A DNA stretch of 64,000 bases, taken from positions 525,001-589,000 of the forward strand of contig JAZARR010000204.1 of the NCBI GenBank assembly GCA_037389465.1. Direction: 5' to 3'. The position numbers and the translations under genes are program-made. Shown here piece by piece: positions 1 through 12,700 of the stretch; within the stretch, counting starts at the first letter, position 1; each line of letters starts with the position of its first letter. Below the pieces are notes generated by a model. It saw only the letters and a list, made by a program, of their open reading frames with translations. It was not told where the DNA came from and did not search any database. The stretch comes from Baylisascaris procyonis (lineage: Eukaryota > Nematoda > Chromadorea > Rhabditida > Ascarididae).

Positions 1-357
1 TTACACGATATTTGCCCTCAAAATTTTGCTCACCACAACAATCACTTTCAATAACTGCCAACAATCAATAAAATATAAGCAATAAAGCATTAATGTTTTA
101 GCCTATTTGGCCAATATAAAATAAAAATCAGAGTTGACCACAAAATGGATACAAATTTTTAGGCTAGATCAAATGGTGCCATCACTAATCTCAGCAAATC
201 TTTTGACTACAACTTCAACGTTTCATGAACTAAAGTGCCACACAGGCCGACAAGCAGACAAAAACATACAAATGTACAGACACATCATACTCTTTGTCGA
301 CGCAAACCTGCAAAGATGCGCAAAAATAGCCCCTAAATTGAGCACATTAGGACATAC

Positions 358-1899
358 CTTGATTTCGAGTCCATGAACAGGGCTCTTCGTTAGAAGGTCT
401 CGTATTTCTTCGTTGTATATTTCCAAATAGGATACACGCACAAGGAAAGTCTTGTCTTGTTGACATTTAGCGATATGATCAAAGATATGCGCAAATGAGT
501 TCGGTATTATGCCCGCTTGCTCGGGTGAGTCCTGTAGACCGCACATCGTATATGTTTTACCGGTACCCGTCTGTCCATATGCCAAAATCGTTCCTGCAAC
601 GAATAAATCACATACCGGAATAATTCATAAAAATTTAAGAAAATTTCCTTTAAAAAAGGCAAACCAAATAAACGGATCGGTTACATTTCGACGGAGAAGG
701 AAGGTGATGCGGGAAGAAGAAGATCCAGGACAAGGAATTCTACCCCCAATCAATTCAAAAAAGCTAGCTAAATTCTTGAAAAATTCTATATAAAATAACG
801 AACTCTTGAGCAACTTTAAACCTCAGAAAAGCATTTAGTTACACAACTACCCAATATTACATCCACAAACAGGTAACAAGCATTGATTCGTATCCCCTTT
901 ATTAGATAAACACACCTGCAAAAAACCCAATTCCCACTTCAATCAGGTCCCTATCAGTTTTATATTTTCTAAGTTATTTTTTTACAACCTCACCGCTTTA
1001 TTAGTTAAATAATCGACTAATATTTATACTACAATTCCGAATGGATATATCGAATAACTTAAAATACTGTAATATCGGGCTAACCTAATTGTAATAAGAA
1101 TAAAATAAAACAAGAAAAAATGAAACCGTTATATCCTTTCAGCACGTTGTCGACAATGGGTCGTGCAGCGATATTATATACACTCAGCTGGTCGGCCGCC
1201 TCGTCGAATACGGCATCAAATGTGAAGTAACGAGGCGGCTCCTGCAATGCTTACGGTCATTAAATGTTTCATTATATAAGATGGCTAACGATTGCCTAAA
1301 ACTATCGGTCAAGAAAAACTGCTCTCCAAAAAACCTTTAGCCTTCTGAATCTGCATATTTCACAGCCCAAATCTACCCTCCAAATGAGGCGATGCGAGGA
1401 TAGGTAAAGCGAGGAGGATACAGTCGGTTGTACCTCGGTGATCCGTAACCGATACCACTCTCCCAACCTCCCTAATTGAAGAAAATGATGTCCTATTGAA
1501 CAATGAGCTAGCCAGAAATCAAAGGTAACTAAACCCCTTATGTTACTCCATTCTTGAACTGATATCATTTTCTTCGAAATGGCACTAAACTTCGAACTCT
1601 AAACAGCAACAATCTATGCAAACACATTTGCATATTAACCCTGTCGGTGAATAGCATCCGTAATAAACTAGTGTCATGTGAAGATCGAGCTCACATTACA
1701 AGGTGAGTGGCTGACTAGAAGGTAAACGAAGCTCAAATCGAAACCTCACCTGTGGTGAGAGGGGATTTGTAACGGAGACCGAATTCGTGTCCACATCGAC
1801 GTGAACAACCGACTTATGCCCTTGTGAGCGTTCCATCTCGCTCAGTGGCCTACATCTGACCACGACACGGACGTTGTCCGCCTCCGTGTCTACGACCAT
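358..1899 (-). CDS. KIF3A: Kinesin-2 motor subunit, KIF3A-like (N-terminal part; 3' end off the left edge)
   Basis: Three coding exons on the minus strand: 1750-1899 (start), 1127-1241 and 358-593. The phases join cleanly (0, then 1, then 0) and give the first 167 residues. Exon 1 begins [19 protein letters not shown], the usual first beta strand of a kinesin head. Exon 2 carries [10 protein letters not shown] and [11 protein letters not shown]. Exon 3 carries the P-loop GQTGTGKT, then [11 protein letters not shown] and [26 protein letters not shown] and NSFAHIF are closer to KIF3A than to KIF3B as I know these families. Kinesin-2 heterotrimers move intraflagellar transport particles along microtubules towards the plus end in cilia; in nematodes this means sensory neurons. 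Switch I, switch II, the coiled coil and the tail are beyond position 1. The start was chosen because ATG at 1899 lies 7 nt after a TTTCAG acceptor and gives the usual length before the [10 protein letters not shown] motif. The 1-357 stretch holds no recognisable further exon. Confidence 0.92.
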
Positions 1900-1906
1900 T
1901 TCCCCT

Positions 1907-1916
1907 CTGAAACAAA
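1907..1916 (-). promoter_or_regulatory. Probable spliced-leader (or 5'UTR intron) 3' splice acceptor of the kinesin gene
   Basis: Read on the minus strand this is a T-rich tract ending in TTTCAG, followed by 7 nt and then the ATG at 1899. No coding exon is seen immediately upstream. In nematodes this arrangement usually marks trans-splicing of a spliced leader. A cis-spliced 5'UTR exon further upstream is the alternative. Confidence 0.55.
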
Positions 1917-2196
1917 TGCATTCACATAAACGGATCCTTTCCGCCCCATACACAACGATTCCAAGTTTAAAATCATTGAAGGGCACCTCCCAGTCTCTGT
2001 GATCCACATCTCACATGAGGCTGCACACTTCTTAGGACGTTGCAAACGCTTTACGGTCTATGAATCCCTCCTTTACCTAAGCCCACTAGACAAGGACTAC
2101 CTAGATTTGCATTTTTTTATCGCTTTAAATTTACTGTCAAATAATTTACATCAAGTCACTTTTCTTCTTATTCCACTCTACTCTTAATAAAAGCTT

Positions 2197-2988
2197 TACT
2201 TGAATTCTTCTAAAATAAATATTTCATCATCACCTCTTCCCCTTCCGATACATTACCCCCCCCCCTCTCCTACTTGAATTCTTCTAAAATAAATATTTCA
2301 TCATCACCTCTTCCCCTTCCGATACATTACCCCCCCCCTCTCCTACTTGAATTCTTCTAAAATAAATATTTCATCATCACCTCTTCCCCTTCCGATACAT
2401 TACCCCCCCCCCCTCTCCTACTTGAATTCTTCTAAAATAAATATTTCATCATCACCTCTTCCCCTTCCGATACATTACCCCCCCCTCTCCTACTTGAATT
2501 CTTCTAAAATAAATATTTCATCATCACCTCTTCCCCTTCCGATACATTACCCCCCCTCTCCTACTTGAATTCTTCTAAAATAAATATTTCATCATCACCT
2601 CTTCCCCTTCCGATACATTACCCCCCCCCTCTCCTACTTGAATTCTTCTAAAATAAATATTTCATCATCACCTCTTCCCCTTCCGATACATTACCCCCCC
2701 CTCTCCTACTTGAATTCTTCTAAAATAAATATTTCATCATCACCTCTTCCCCTTCCGATACATTACCCCCCTCTCCTACTTGAATTCTTCTAAAATAAAT
2801 ATTTCATCATCACCTCTTCCCCTTCCGATACATTACCCCCCCTCTCCTACTTGAATTCTTCTAAAATAAATATTTCATCATCACCTCTTCCCCTTCCGAT
2901 ACACTAGCCCCCTCTCCTACTTGAATTCTTCTAAAATAAATATTTCACTATCACCTCTTCCCCTTCCGATACATTACCCCCCCCCCTC
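2197..2988. repeat. Minisatellite, 11 copies of a unit of about 67-75 bp with variable C tract
   Basis: Eleven head-to-tail copies. Each begins TACTTGAATTCTTC, continues through AAATAAATATTTCATCATCA and CCTCTTCCCCTTCCGATAC, and ends in a run of about 5 to 12 C. The copies differ almost only in C-tract length, which makes the unit length vary. The last two copies carry point changes (CACTAG for CATTAC near 2901; CACTATC for CATCATC near 2947). The array starts about 290 bp upstream of the kinesin first exon. Confidence 0.97.
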
Positions 2989-3763
2989 CATCTCAACAAA
3001 TTCCCCAAGTTGCGGCTTCGAAAATTATTTTTAACTCAACATCAAGCTTGATACTAATTTTACGCAAATCTGGCAAAATAAAATTAAAAAAAAACAATAT
3101 CAATAAAAAATAATTCAATCAATAACTTCAGACCTGGTCAATTACCAGTAAACTTCATAATTTAGAAAGAAAGATCTATCCATCAAAGCTTTATTATTAA
3201 TAAAACGTGAAAAGTTTATACAAGAAACACTGCGAATGCAAAAATTGATGATAGCTTAACGTTACAATGATCGTGCATTTACAAATTGAACTGACAATAA
3301 TATATTCCACTCTTAATTTAGACTATAATATTTCTAATCTAAAACTTTCACAATACAATGAAAATTTTTACGAGCAATCTATAAGATATTTGAAGGAAAA
3401 AATTTCATTAAAGAGAAATTTTCAAAGAAAAAATGGAAAAAAATAAAATTAAATAAAATAAAATCAAAAAGAAATGACTATGCCTTACTTGATAAAATCC
3501 GCTGCTATCTAATATTGCAAAGGGAAGGAGGAAAAAAACGGAAGAACAAAATATATGAAAAAAAGAATTTTTTAAAAGCAAATATAAATCGATTAGAAAT
3601 CAATCTTATTTAAAAGCATATCTTAAGCGTAACGATAATAAAACGTAAAATATTTTTTAAGCTTCAAAAAAAAAGAAATGAAAAATCCAGGTAAATTATA
3701 TACGGCTGTCACCAAGTGCAAATCAAAACCAAGGTGGCAATAACTAAATCACTAATCCATCAC

Positions 3764-3851
3764 CTTTAATTTATCCATTACTGCAATGCATCCTCCGACT
3801 GATGGTACTTTAATTTATCCATTACTGCAATGCATCCTCCGATTGATGGTA
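3764..3851. repeat. 44-bp tandem duplication
   Basis: Two adjacent 44-bp copies beginning CTTTAATTTATCC and ending GATGGTA, with one difference (CGACTG versus CGATTG). A long A tract follows. Confidence 0.95.
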
Positions 3852-3864
3852 CCCTTCAGTCTCC

Positions 3865-3898
<34 letters not shown>

Positions 3899-6510
3899 CA
3901 TTGCCTTGCTTGGCTGGTAATAAACTTATTGACAGCCGCTAATGTTCACCTGTATTTTTTCACATCTATTTGTGCAATTAAACAAAAGCATTTTATAGTT
4001 GTTATACAATGGAATAAACGAACGTCTTAGAAATAATTCACGCATTAAGATTAACCAACACTAATAGAAAAGAAAACGCACAATAAAAAGATAACTGACT
4101 ATAAATATGGAAACAATTAATGGCGAGTAGTTCATCGACAAAATCGGAAACCATTAAAATAAGTGATACAAATTCAATGGCGCATCCCTCATTGTTGCAT
4201 TGAAAAAAATAAAAATAAAAAAGATATTATTTAAAAGAAACATCATGACAACTCCTATTTATAATCCCCTCACCGCTCCTAAAAAAATTTTTTTATACAA
4301 TTAAAAAAAAAAAAAACTGCAAATTTAAACCTTCAATGGTAATTTTCACCTTATTAAAATTCACCACATCCAGTACTTGTGGGATCACAGCTAATCAAAA
4401 AAAAAAAAAAGACAAAACAAAAACAACTTACTCCAATACTTCAGAAATCCCTTTTCAAAAGAATATGCAAATTTCAAAAATAATATGCAAATTTTATGGG
4501 AAGGAGGAAGGTTAACTCATGGCGATCATCATTCACAATAATCAAATTATTCATTCATAATAGATGCTCATAAATGACCTGGATATTTATTCCCTAAAAT
4601 GGTGGAAAAAAATAAAGAAAAACTAAAATTTTTAGAAGAAGCGATCAGCGGCGTTCATTTATCCATTCGTAAAACGAATCGACGAAATTTATTTCAACGA
4701 AAAAGATAAAGGAGTAAATTTCTTCATGGACCAAATATTAAACAAAACAACGATTCATCTTCTAAAAATTGTTTCTACAATTCCATTAATTCAGATTTAA
4801 GATAGTTTCATAAAAACTAAAAACTAAAAACTAAAACTAAAAATAAAAAACAAAAATAAAAAGAAAGCATAAAGTAACGCTCAAAAATTATGCATTCAAA
4901 AAATTTTTCAAAATAAATTCATCTACTTTCTCAATAAGCAAATCAAATGATCGAACTATGACGATTAGAAAAAACTCTTTAAAGAAAAGACGATTAGAAT
5001 TTATAAAAGCAACAGGAAAACACTGAAAAAAATCGAACAATGATTTGCATAATAATTTTTTTAAATATTTTCCCAAAAAATATGCAAATATTAAGCGATA
5101 GTCTCGTTTATAAACTGAGAGAGAAAGAGAGACGGGAGAAGAGAGAAAGAAAAATAGAGGGAGAGAAAGAAAAAAAGGAAACCCTATAGGAAAAAAAGAA
5201 AATTGTCCACTAATTCATGACCGTTTCACTTAACTAAATATCGATTATTTTTTCAATATTTGTAAAAAGTAAAAATATTTGTAAAAATTCATAAAAAAAA
5301 CTTTTCGGACGAGGGATTACATATTTATGAAAACTTTAAAAAACAAAGAAATGAAGAATAGAAACATCAAATTATATCAGATCATGGAAATGATAAACTT
5401 TAAAACTATGAGAAATATTATAGCAGCTAAAATTTAAAGAAAAATTGACTTTAAAAATGCAAAACAAAGAATCATTGACCGAACTTAATAAAAAAAAAAA
5501 AAAAAAGAAAAGAAAAAACCGAGAACTTCAGAATCACATTGAAGAAGGGTGAAAATTTTATCCCAATCCTCATCCTCCCCTCCCTCTCTTTTTCAGAATG
5601 CTATCTCCCCCCCCCTTCCCCTCAGAATGGTACCCCAACCCCCCCCCCCCACCCCCCACTTTCAGTACGCTACAACCGAGTGCTACCATGATAATAGGAA
5701 GATAGGGGTTGGCCTACTCAAGGATATTGTATGACATTTTTCGATTGCAGAAATAACGCAATCGAAAGGATAAGCTAAGGGTAGCACCAACAAACATTCA
5801 AAAAAAAGGATTAAAATTAAATAATAACTCAATTACTAAAATAATGAAAGAAAAGAATAGATAGAAAGCCTAACGATAATTAATATATTCAATACAAAAA
5901 AAAAAAAATGCATCAATCTTCCATTTATGTGGACGGAAAATAAGAGGTGCAATGGAGGAAACAAGAAAGAGGAATAGAAAAAGATAGTGATGCACTAAAA
6001 AAAACGTTCATAAATCGATTCATTTCTAAGGCGCTAACTACAATTTAATTAACTCCATCTAATTAACTTCAGGTAATTAATTAACCCTTAATAAACCTTA
6101 AAGAAACTATTCATCAATATATGAGGTTTCGAAAGAACTGTGAGATTAAGATTTCTTTTGAGAGCTCCACGTACGTATCTTTTTTTCGTTCGACCGTTAG
6201 TGATAGTTCCATGATGAAATCTGTGAAAAACAATTTACTGACAGCTCCAGGATGAAATCCGTGAAAAATAATGGTTTACATTTAATTTCCAACTACCCAC
6301 GATATTGCCACAATTTATAAAAATAGACTAGATGAATAATGCCATCCACACACACACACTAACTGCTCTTCTCACATTCCAACATTACAAAAGTATTCAC
6401 TTCTATGGCAGCTACCTTATGCTCTATCTCATCGACAAAATGCAAAATGGAAAAAAAAAAACAGGACAGTGAGGAAGGAAGAAAGAGAAATGCACAAACT
6501 TCCACATCCA

Positions 6511-6516
6511 TTTATT
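6511..6516 (-). terminator. Candidate polyadenylation signal of the PIP4K gene
   Basis: AATAAA on the minus strand about 250 nt downstream of the PIP4K stop at 6763. It is the first canonical hexamer I see after the stop. AATAAA is common in AT-rich DNA, so the assignment is tentative. Confidence 0.4.
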
Positions 6517-6762
6517 AAAAGTCTACTTTAATAATCAGGTCTTCACAGATCATCACATAGACAGCAATAAAGCAATCGAGGCCCAATTCAACCAATTTTG
6601 CCCCCCCTTCCCCCACCCCTCAAAAAAGGCGAATTACTATTTTCTCAAAAAATCGAGCTTGACGGGATAAAAATGATGAATGTTGATGTTGGCAGAGGAG
6701 GCGAACGTCGCCCTCAAAACAAAGAGGCGCAATCAGCTGAAAAGACGTGATCGTTGAAGCTA

Positions 6763-9700
6763 TCAAGAAGCTCCTTCCGGATTGATACTCACCGCACGTG
6801 TCACAAAATCCAATAGTCGACGAGCATACTGTAAAATTATTTACTCATTACCACATAGGGCTTATGCAGTTAATTCATACGGTCGCTGTCAAGGCGTAAA
6901 CGTAATTAATAACCGCATATACAACCCCATTTTCAAAAACCATTTCTGAAAATTCATGCGCATTTCGGCAAACCTTCTATTCACTATAAACACTCGATCG
7001 AAACCATTTCCGCTCCGGTTTTGTCGGTCATTGCTACCTACTTACCTGTCCAACTGCCCAAAAACAAAAAAAAATCCACGACAGTTAACCAACATGAATA
7101 CACCTTTAAAAGCCTTATTAGTTACTAACAATACCTAAGCAACTGCATTCATGGCACTTCCGTTTACCTCCGCAAAAAAGGTGCAACCATAAAATCGTAT
7201 CGATGTTTAATTTAAAAGCACCTTTTAACCTGACATATAACCATCAAAATTCAACCATCAAAAAAAAAAAAAAAAAAAATCGCAATCTGAACATTCAATA
7301 AAATCACCAGTAAAACTTCGAGAGTTTTATTCGAAATCAGCAGTTCTTAGTATTCGATTCTTACATGATATGATGAAAAGAAACGTTTTTTTTTTAATAT
7401 CCGCTAATTATAAAAGGATTTCATATCAACGGATAGTACAAAAAGTCAAACCTGATCCGGCTTAACAGTGGAAATGTTTTCTGCCTCCGATCCATACTTC
7501 ACGGCTTTAGCAGCTGATGCCGTTCTCTTCTTCACTCCATAATAAGTGAGGATATCCACTAAGCCGATGAAGTATATAAGTCGCTTCGAACTCACTGCAA
7601 ATTATAATCGTAGAATTGCACATAGTTACTGAAAACCTAGCAATCTTAGATTCCATTCCCCCCCCCCCAAGTAGCCCTATCATTCCATTGCTGGTCTAAC
7701 CGTAAACGTAACTCATCCATCTTTCACTAAGAAGAAGAGTTGCCTCCTTATTCAGGAATACCCACATTTCGCAGCCGGAAGGAAAAAATTTATGATACTA
7801 TAGGGCAGAGAGCGCTTGTAGAATGAGAGTTGGGGGAAAGGAAGGAAGCGGGAGGGAGAGAAGGCAATCCCTGTGTCTTCCCAACCAGAGTTTTCCTTAC
7901 ACATTCACGCAGCAAAAGCTACCAAGTTATAGACAAGCAAACTGATATGATACCTGCGATCCTCATCAACAAAGACTTGTCTATCTATAACTCTATGATA
8001 CCATAAACTTTAGCGTTCAAACAAGTCAAATCATATACAAAGAAAGAATTCATGCAGTACTCTGAGAGAATCAATTTTTTTACTACGATCCTTTTCCCTC
8101 TGAATGAATCTGTCAAAATGCTTCAGATGAAAGAATTGATAATGATTGTTTCGATTACTTACTTTCAGATCATTTAAATCGAGCCTATTTCCTCATAACT
8201 AACAAGGACACCCTAGAAGCTACAAGGTGTCCTCGTTGAATATGAGATTTCAATCCGAGATTATGTCAAAACCTTTGATGTGGTCTATCATCAAAAGCTG
8301 CTCTTATAATTGGAAACATATGGCGTCGTCAGCTCTTTTCTATATAGTGAATCAAAGCGTTCTTATGTGAAAGAAGTTCCCGAAAAAGAATTGGGGTTAC
8401 CCTGCGCCACAATGAATTTCCAGTGATGTGCCACAAGCAAGTGTCCTTCCTCATAAACATTAACGATGTTCTGACAACATTATTACGAGCATTAAGCTCT
8501 TTGCTGACAATCTCAAAATTTGTCATCCAATGCATAAATAAAATAAATAATAAGTGACAAGTATATGCAATGTTAAATCAAGTCCAGAGGATTACAGTGT
8601 TCATTAATCAATCCCACTGCATTTTAAATATAGACATTTCGAACGACCTACTTTAATAACTTCCTGTATCACATATCACAGCAAAAATGTAGAAATGAAA
8701 AAAGGGGGATGATAGATAAGGAAAACAAAACACAGCTGATAAGATAATCAAGCCTCGACCATCAAGAAGGCCAGCAAAGGTCCCATATGTCCTACGAGAA
8801 AAAAAATTCGCTACGAACCACTCATCAAAGAACACTCAAAAATACCATTAAATGACGCAAGAACTTACATGGATTACTGGGAATGGCGAAAAATTCGTCA
8901 TCGAGATCTGGTCCACCTGGAGGGATCGGCGCAAAAGCTCCAGTAGAAGGAAGAGGTGAATCTGGTGGAGTTGGTACCAGCTCATCCCCGGATACCTCCC
9001 CTTCAGATTGGTCACCAGCTTGTTGAGTTGCCGCTGCCTCAGCCTCTGCTCGATCCATGTCATGGATCCCTACAACAAAAAAGTTATACAACAGACATAT
9101 GCTGATCATTAAAAACTCCAGCATGAACTTTTACTAACCATGAGTTTTACTAGAGTCTCAAAACAGTAAAGAAAATATGACAAAAACACTGTTACCTATT
9201 ATTCCACCCCCCCGCCCCCTCCCTTCCTTCCCCTCTCCGGCTTCTTCCATAGAAAAGAGGAAGTGTCAAAACTCCCTGAGGAATAAAATTGCATATTGAA
9301 TGCTCTCTCAAGGTGAAAATACTCCTATATGCAAATATGCAAACAAAACGAAACTCTAAAGCAAGATCCAACAACTTGTATTCACAATCAAGCATAAGAT
9401 AAACCCCTCCCCCCAATTCTTTCAGTATTCATTGCAAAAAACACTTCGTGAATTCTTAAATAGAAGTTAAAAAATTATATAATCTCCCCCTAGCATTCTC
9501 ATTGTCCCTTTTCATTCTTTTATCATAAAACAAATCCATAAAACGAAACTATGACGCTTTGCAACCTATCCAAATGCATTACCTTTTGCTTAACATTTTT
9601 AGAAAAAAAGCCAATCAGCGCTACCTTTATCGAGCTAAAAAAGATATAAAAAACATAACTAACCGACAAGAAGTGAGTAGTCCATCAGATGTAAACGAGC

Positions 9701-12700
9701 AAGGAATTCCGTATCCGAGCTGAGCATATTCACCAACTTCTCGCGGGCATCTTCCGGTAACAGCAATTTATAATTATCCTCCAGAAAGTCGTTGTCCTTC
9801 AATCAAAAAAATGCTTTCACCAATAGATTTCTTGCAGATACCAATTTTGAGGAAAACAAACTTTCCCTTCAATTGCAGAATATAACAAAAAAACAAATCG
9901 ATACCTTTTTCAGTAAAACGGAAGATCGAATATTAAAATAAAATTCAAGCAAGCAAGCAATAAATATATAAGTAAATAAACAAACGCGTAGAAGCAAAAA
10001 TCAATGAAATAATATAAAAAATAAAGGTTAAAACAAGTCCTACAGCCCCCATATAGCACCTCCTGACAAGTACTTATATAAAATGTCCCCTATTCGTTAC
10101 TTTCCTCTCCTTCGTTTGCAACATTCCAAAAACCTTCTCTCACCTTTTAAATGTTCCTTGTTCAACAACGGAAAGACAATTCACAGTTCGCTTGCTATCT
10201 TGCTACAAAACTTCCGCTCGCAAAATATGCTATCCCCTCTGCACCATGTATACCACTTACAGCACTAAAATTTCTGCGGGCATGATATAGCTATCCCCCC
10301 CCGTACCATGTATACCACATATAGCACTAAAATCTCTGCTGGCATGATATAGCTATCCCCCCGTACCATGTATACCACATATAGCACTAAAATCTCTGCT
10401 GGCATGATATAGCTATCCCCCCGTACCATGTATACCACATATAGCACTAAAATCTCTGCTGGCAGGATATAGCTATCCCCCCGTACCATGTATACCACAT
10501 ATAGCACTAAAATCTCTGCTGGCATGATATAGCTATCCCCCCGTACCATGTATACCACATATAGCACTAAAATCTCTGCTGGCATGATATAGCTATCCCC
10601 CCGTACCATGTATACCACATATAGCACTAAAATCTCTGCTGGCAGGATATAGCTATCCCCCCGTACCATGTATACCACATATAGCACTAAAATCTCTGCT
10701 GGCAGGATATAGCTATCCCCCCGTACCATGTATACCACATATAGCACTAAAATCTCTGCTGGCATGATATAGCTATCCCCCCGTACCATGTATACCACAT
10801 ATAGCACTAAAATCTCTGCTGGCATGATATAGCTATCCCCCGTACCATGTATACCACATATAGCACTAAAATCTCTGCTGGCATGATATAGCTATCCCCC
10901 CGTACCATGTATACCACATATAGCACTAAAATCTCTGCTGGCATGATATAGCTATCCCCCCGTACCATGTATACCACATATAGCACTAAAATCTCTGCTG
11001 GCATGATATAGCTATCCCCCCGTACCATGTATACCACATATAGCACTAAAATCTCTGCTGGCATGATATAGCTATCCCCCCGTACCATGTATACCACATA
11101 TAGCACTAAAATCTCTGCTGGCATGATATAGCTATCCCCCCGTACCATGTATACCACATATAGCACTAAAATCTCTGCTGGCATGATATAGCTATCCCCC
11201 CGTACCATGTATACCACATATAGCACTAAAATCTCTGCTGGCAGGATATAGCTATCCCCCCGTACCATGTATACCACATATAGCACTAAAATCTCTGCTG
11301 GCATGATATAGCTATCCCCCCGTACCATGTATACCACATATAGCACTAAAATCTCTGCTGGCAGGATATAGCTATCCCCCCGTACCATGTATACCACATA
11401 TAGCACTAAAATCTCTGCTGGCATGATATAGCTATCCCCCCGTACCATGTATACCACATATAGCACTAAAATCTCTGCTGGCATGATATAGCTATCCCCC
11501 CGTACCATGTATACCACATATAGCACTAAAATCTCTGCTGGCATGATATAGCTATCCCCCCGTACCATGTATACCACATATAGCACTAAAATCTCTGCTG
11601 GCATGATATAGCTATCCCCCCGTACCATGTATACCACATATAGCACTAAAATCTCTGCTGGCATGATATAGCTATCCCCCCGTACCATGTATACCACATA
11701 TAGCACTAAAATCTCTGCTGGCATGATATAGCTATCCCCCCGTACCATGTATACCACATATAGCACTAAAATCTCTGCTGGCATGATATAGCTATCCCCC
11801 CGTACCATGTATACCACATATAGCACTAAAATCTCTGCTGGCATGATATAGCTATCCCCCCGTACCATGTATACCACATATAGCACTAAAATCTCTGCTG
11901 GCATGATATAGCTATCCCCCCGTACCATGTATACCACATATAGCACTAAAATCTCTGCTGGCATGATATAGCTATCCCCCCGTACCATGTATACCACATA
12001 TAGCACTAAAATCTCTGCTGGCATGATATAGCTATCCCCCCGTACCATGTATACCACATATAGCACTAAAATCTCTGCTGGCATGATATAGCTATCCCCC
12101 CGTACCATGTATACCACATATAGCACTAAAATCTCTGCTGGCATGATATAGCTATCCCCCCGTACCATGTATACCACATATAGCACTAAAATCTCTGCTG
12201 GCATGATATAGCTATCCCCCCGTACCATGTATACCACATATAGCACTAAAATCTCTGCTGGCATGATATAGCTATCCCCCCGTACCATGTATACCACATA
12301 TAGCACTAAAATCTCTGCTGGCATGATATAGCTATCCCCCCGTACCATGTATACCACATATAGCACTAAAATCTCTGCTGGCATGATATAGCTATCCCCC
12401 CGTACCATGTATACCACATATAGCACTAAAATCTCTGCTGGCATGATATAGCTATCCCCCCGTACCATGTATACCACATATAGCACTAAAATCTCTGCTG
12501 GCATGATATAGCTATCCCCCCGTACCATGTATACCACATATAGCACTAAAATCTCTGCTGGCATGATATAGCTATCCCCCCGTACCATGTATACCACATA
12601 TAGCACTAAAATCTCTGCTGGCATGATATAGCTATCCCCCCGTACCATGTATACCACATATAGCACTAAAATCTCTGCTGGCATGATATAGCTATCCCCC

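Larger units (their letters stand above)
1917..6510. other. Intergenic region between kinesin start and PIP4K 3' end
   Basis: Apart from the minisatellite at 2197-2988 and a 44-bp tandem duplication at 3764-3851, this is AT-rich DNA. It has many A homopolymers (one of about 26 at 3867-3892) and C homopolymers (5604-5660, 6600-6620). No ORF with recognisable protein similarity or splice structure was found on either strand. It should hold the kinesin promoter and the PIP4K downstream region, but no specific element can be supported. Confidence 0.6.

Noticed and set aside
1..357. Search for the fourth kinesin exon
   Set aside because: A CTTTGCAG acceptor-like string occurs near 303-310 (minus), but what follows does not read as the expected kinesin segment after the LEIK residues; the exon is probably beyond the window.
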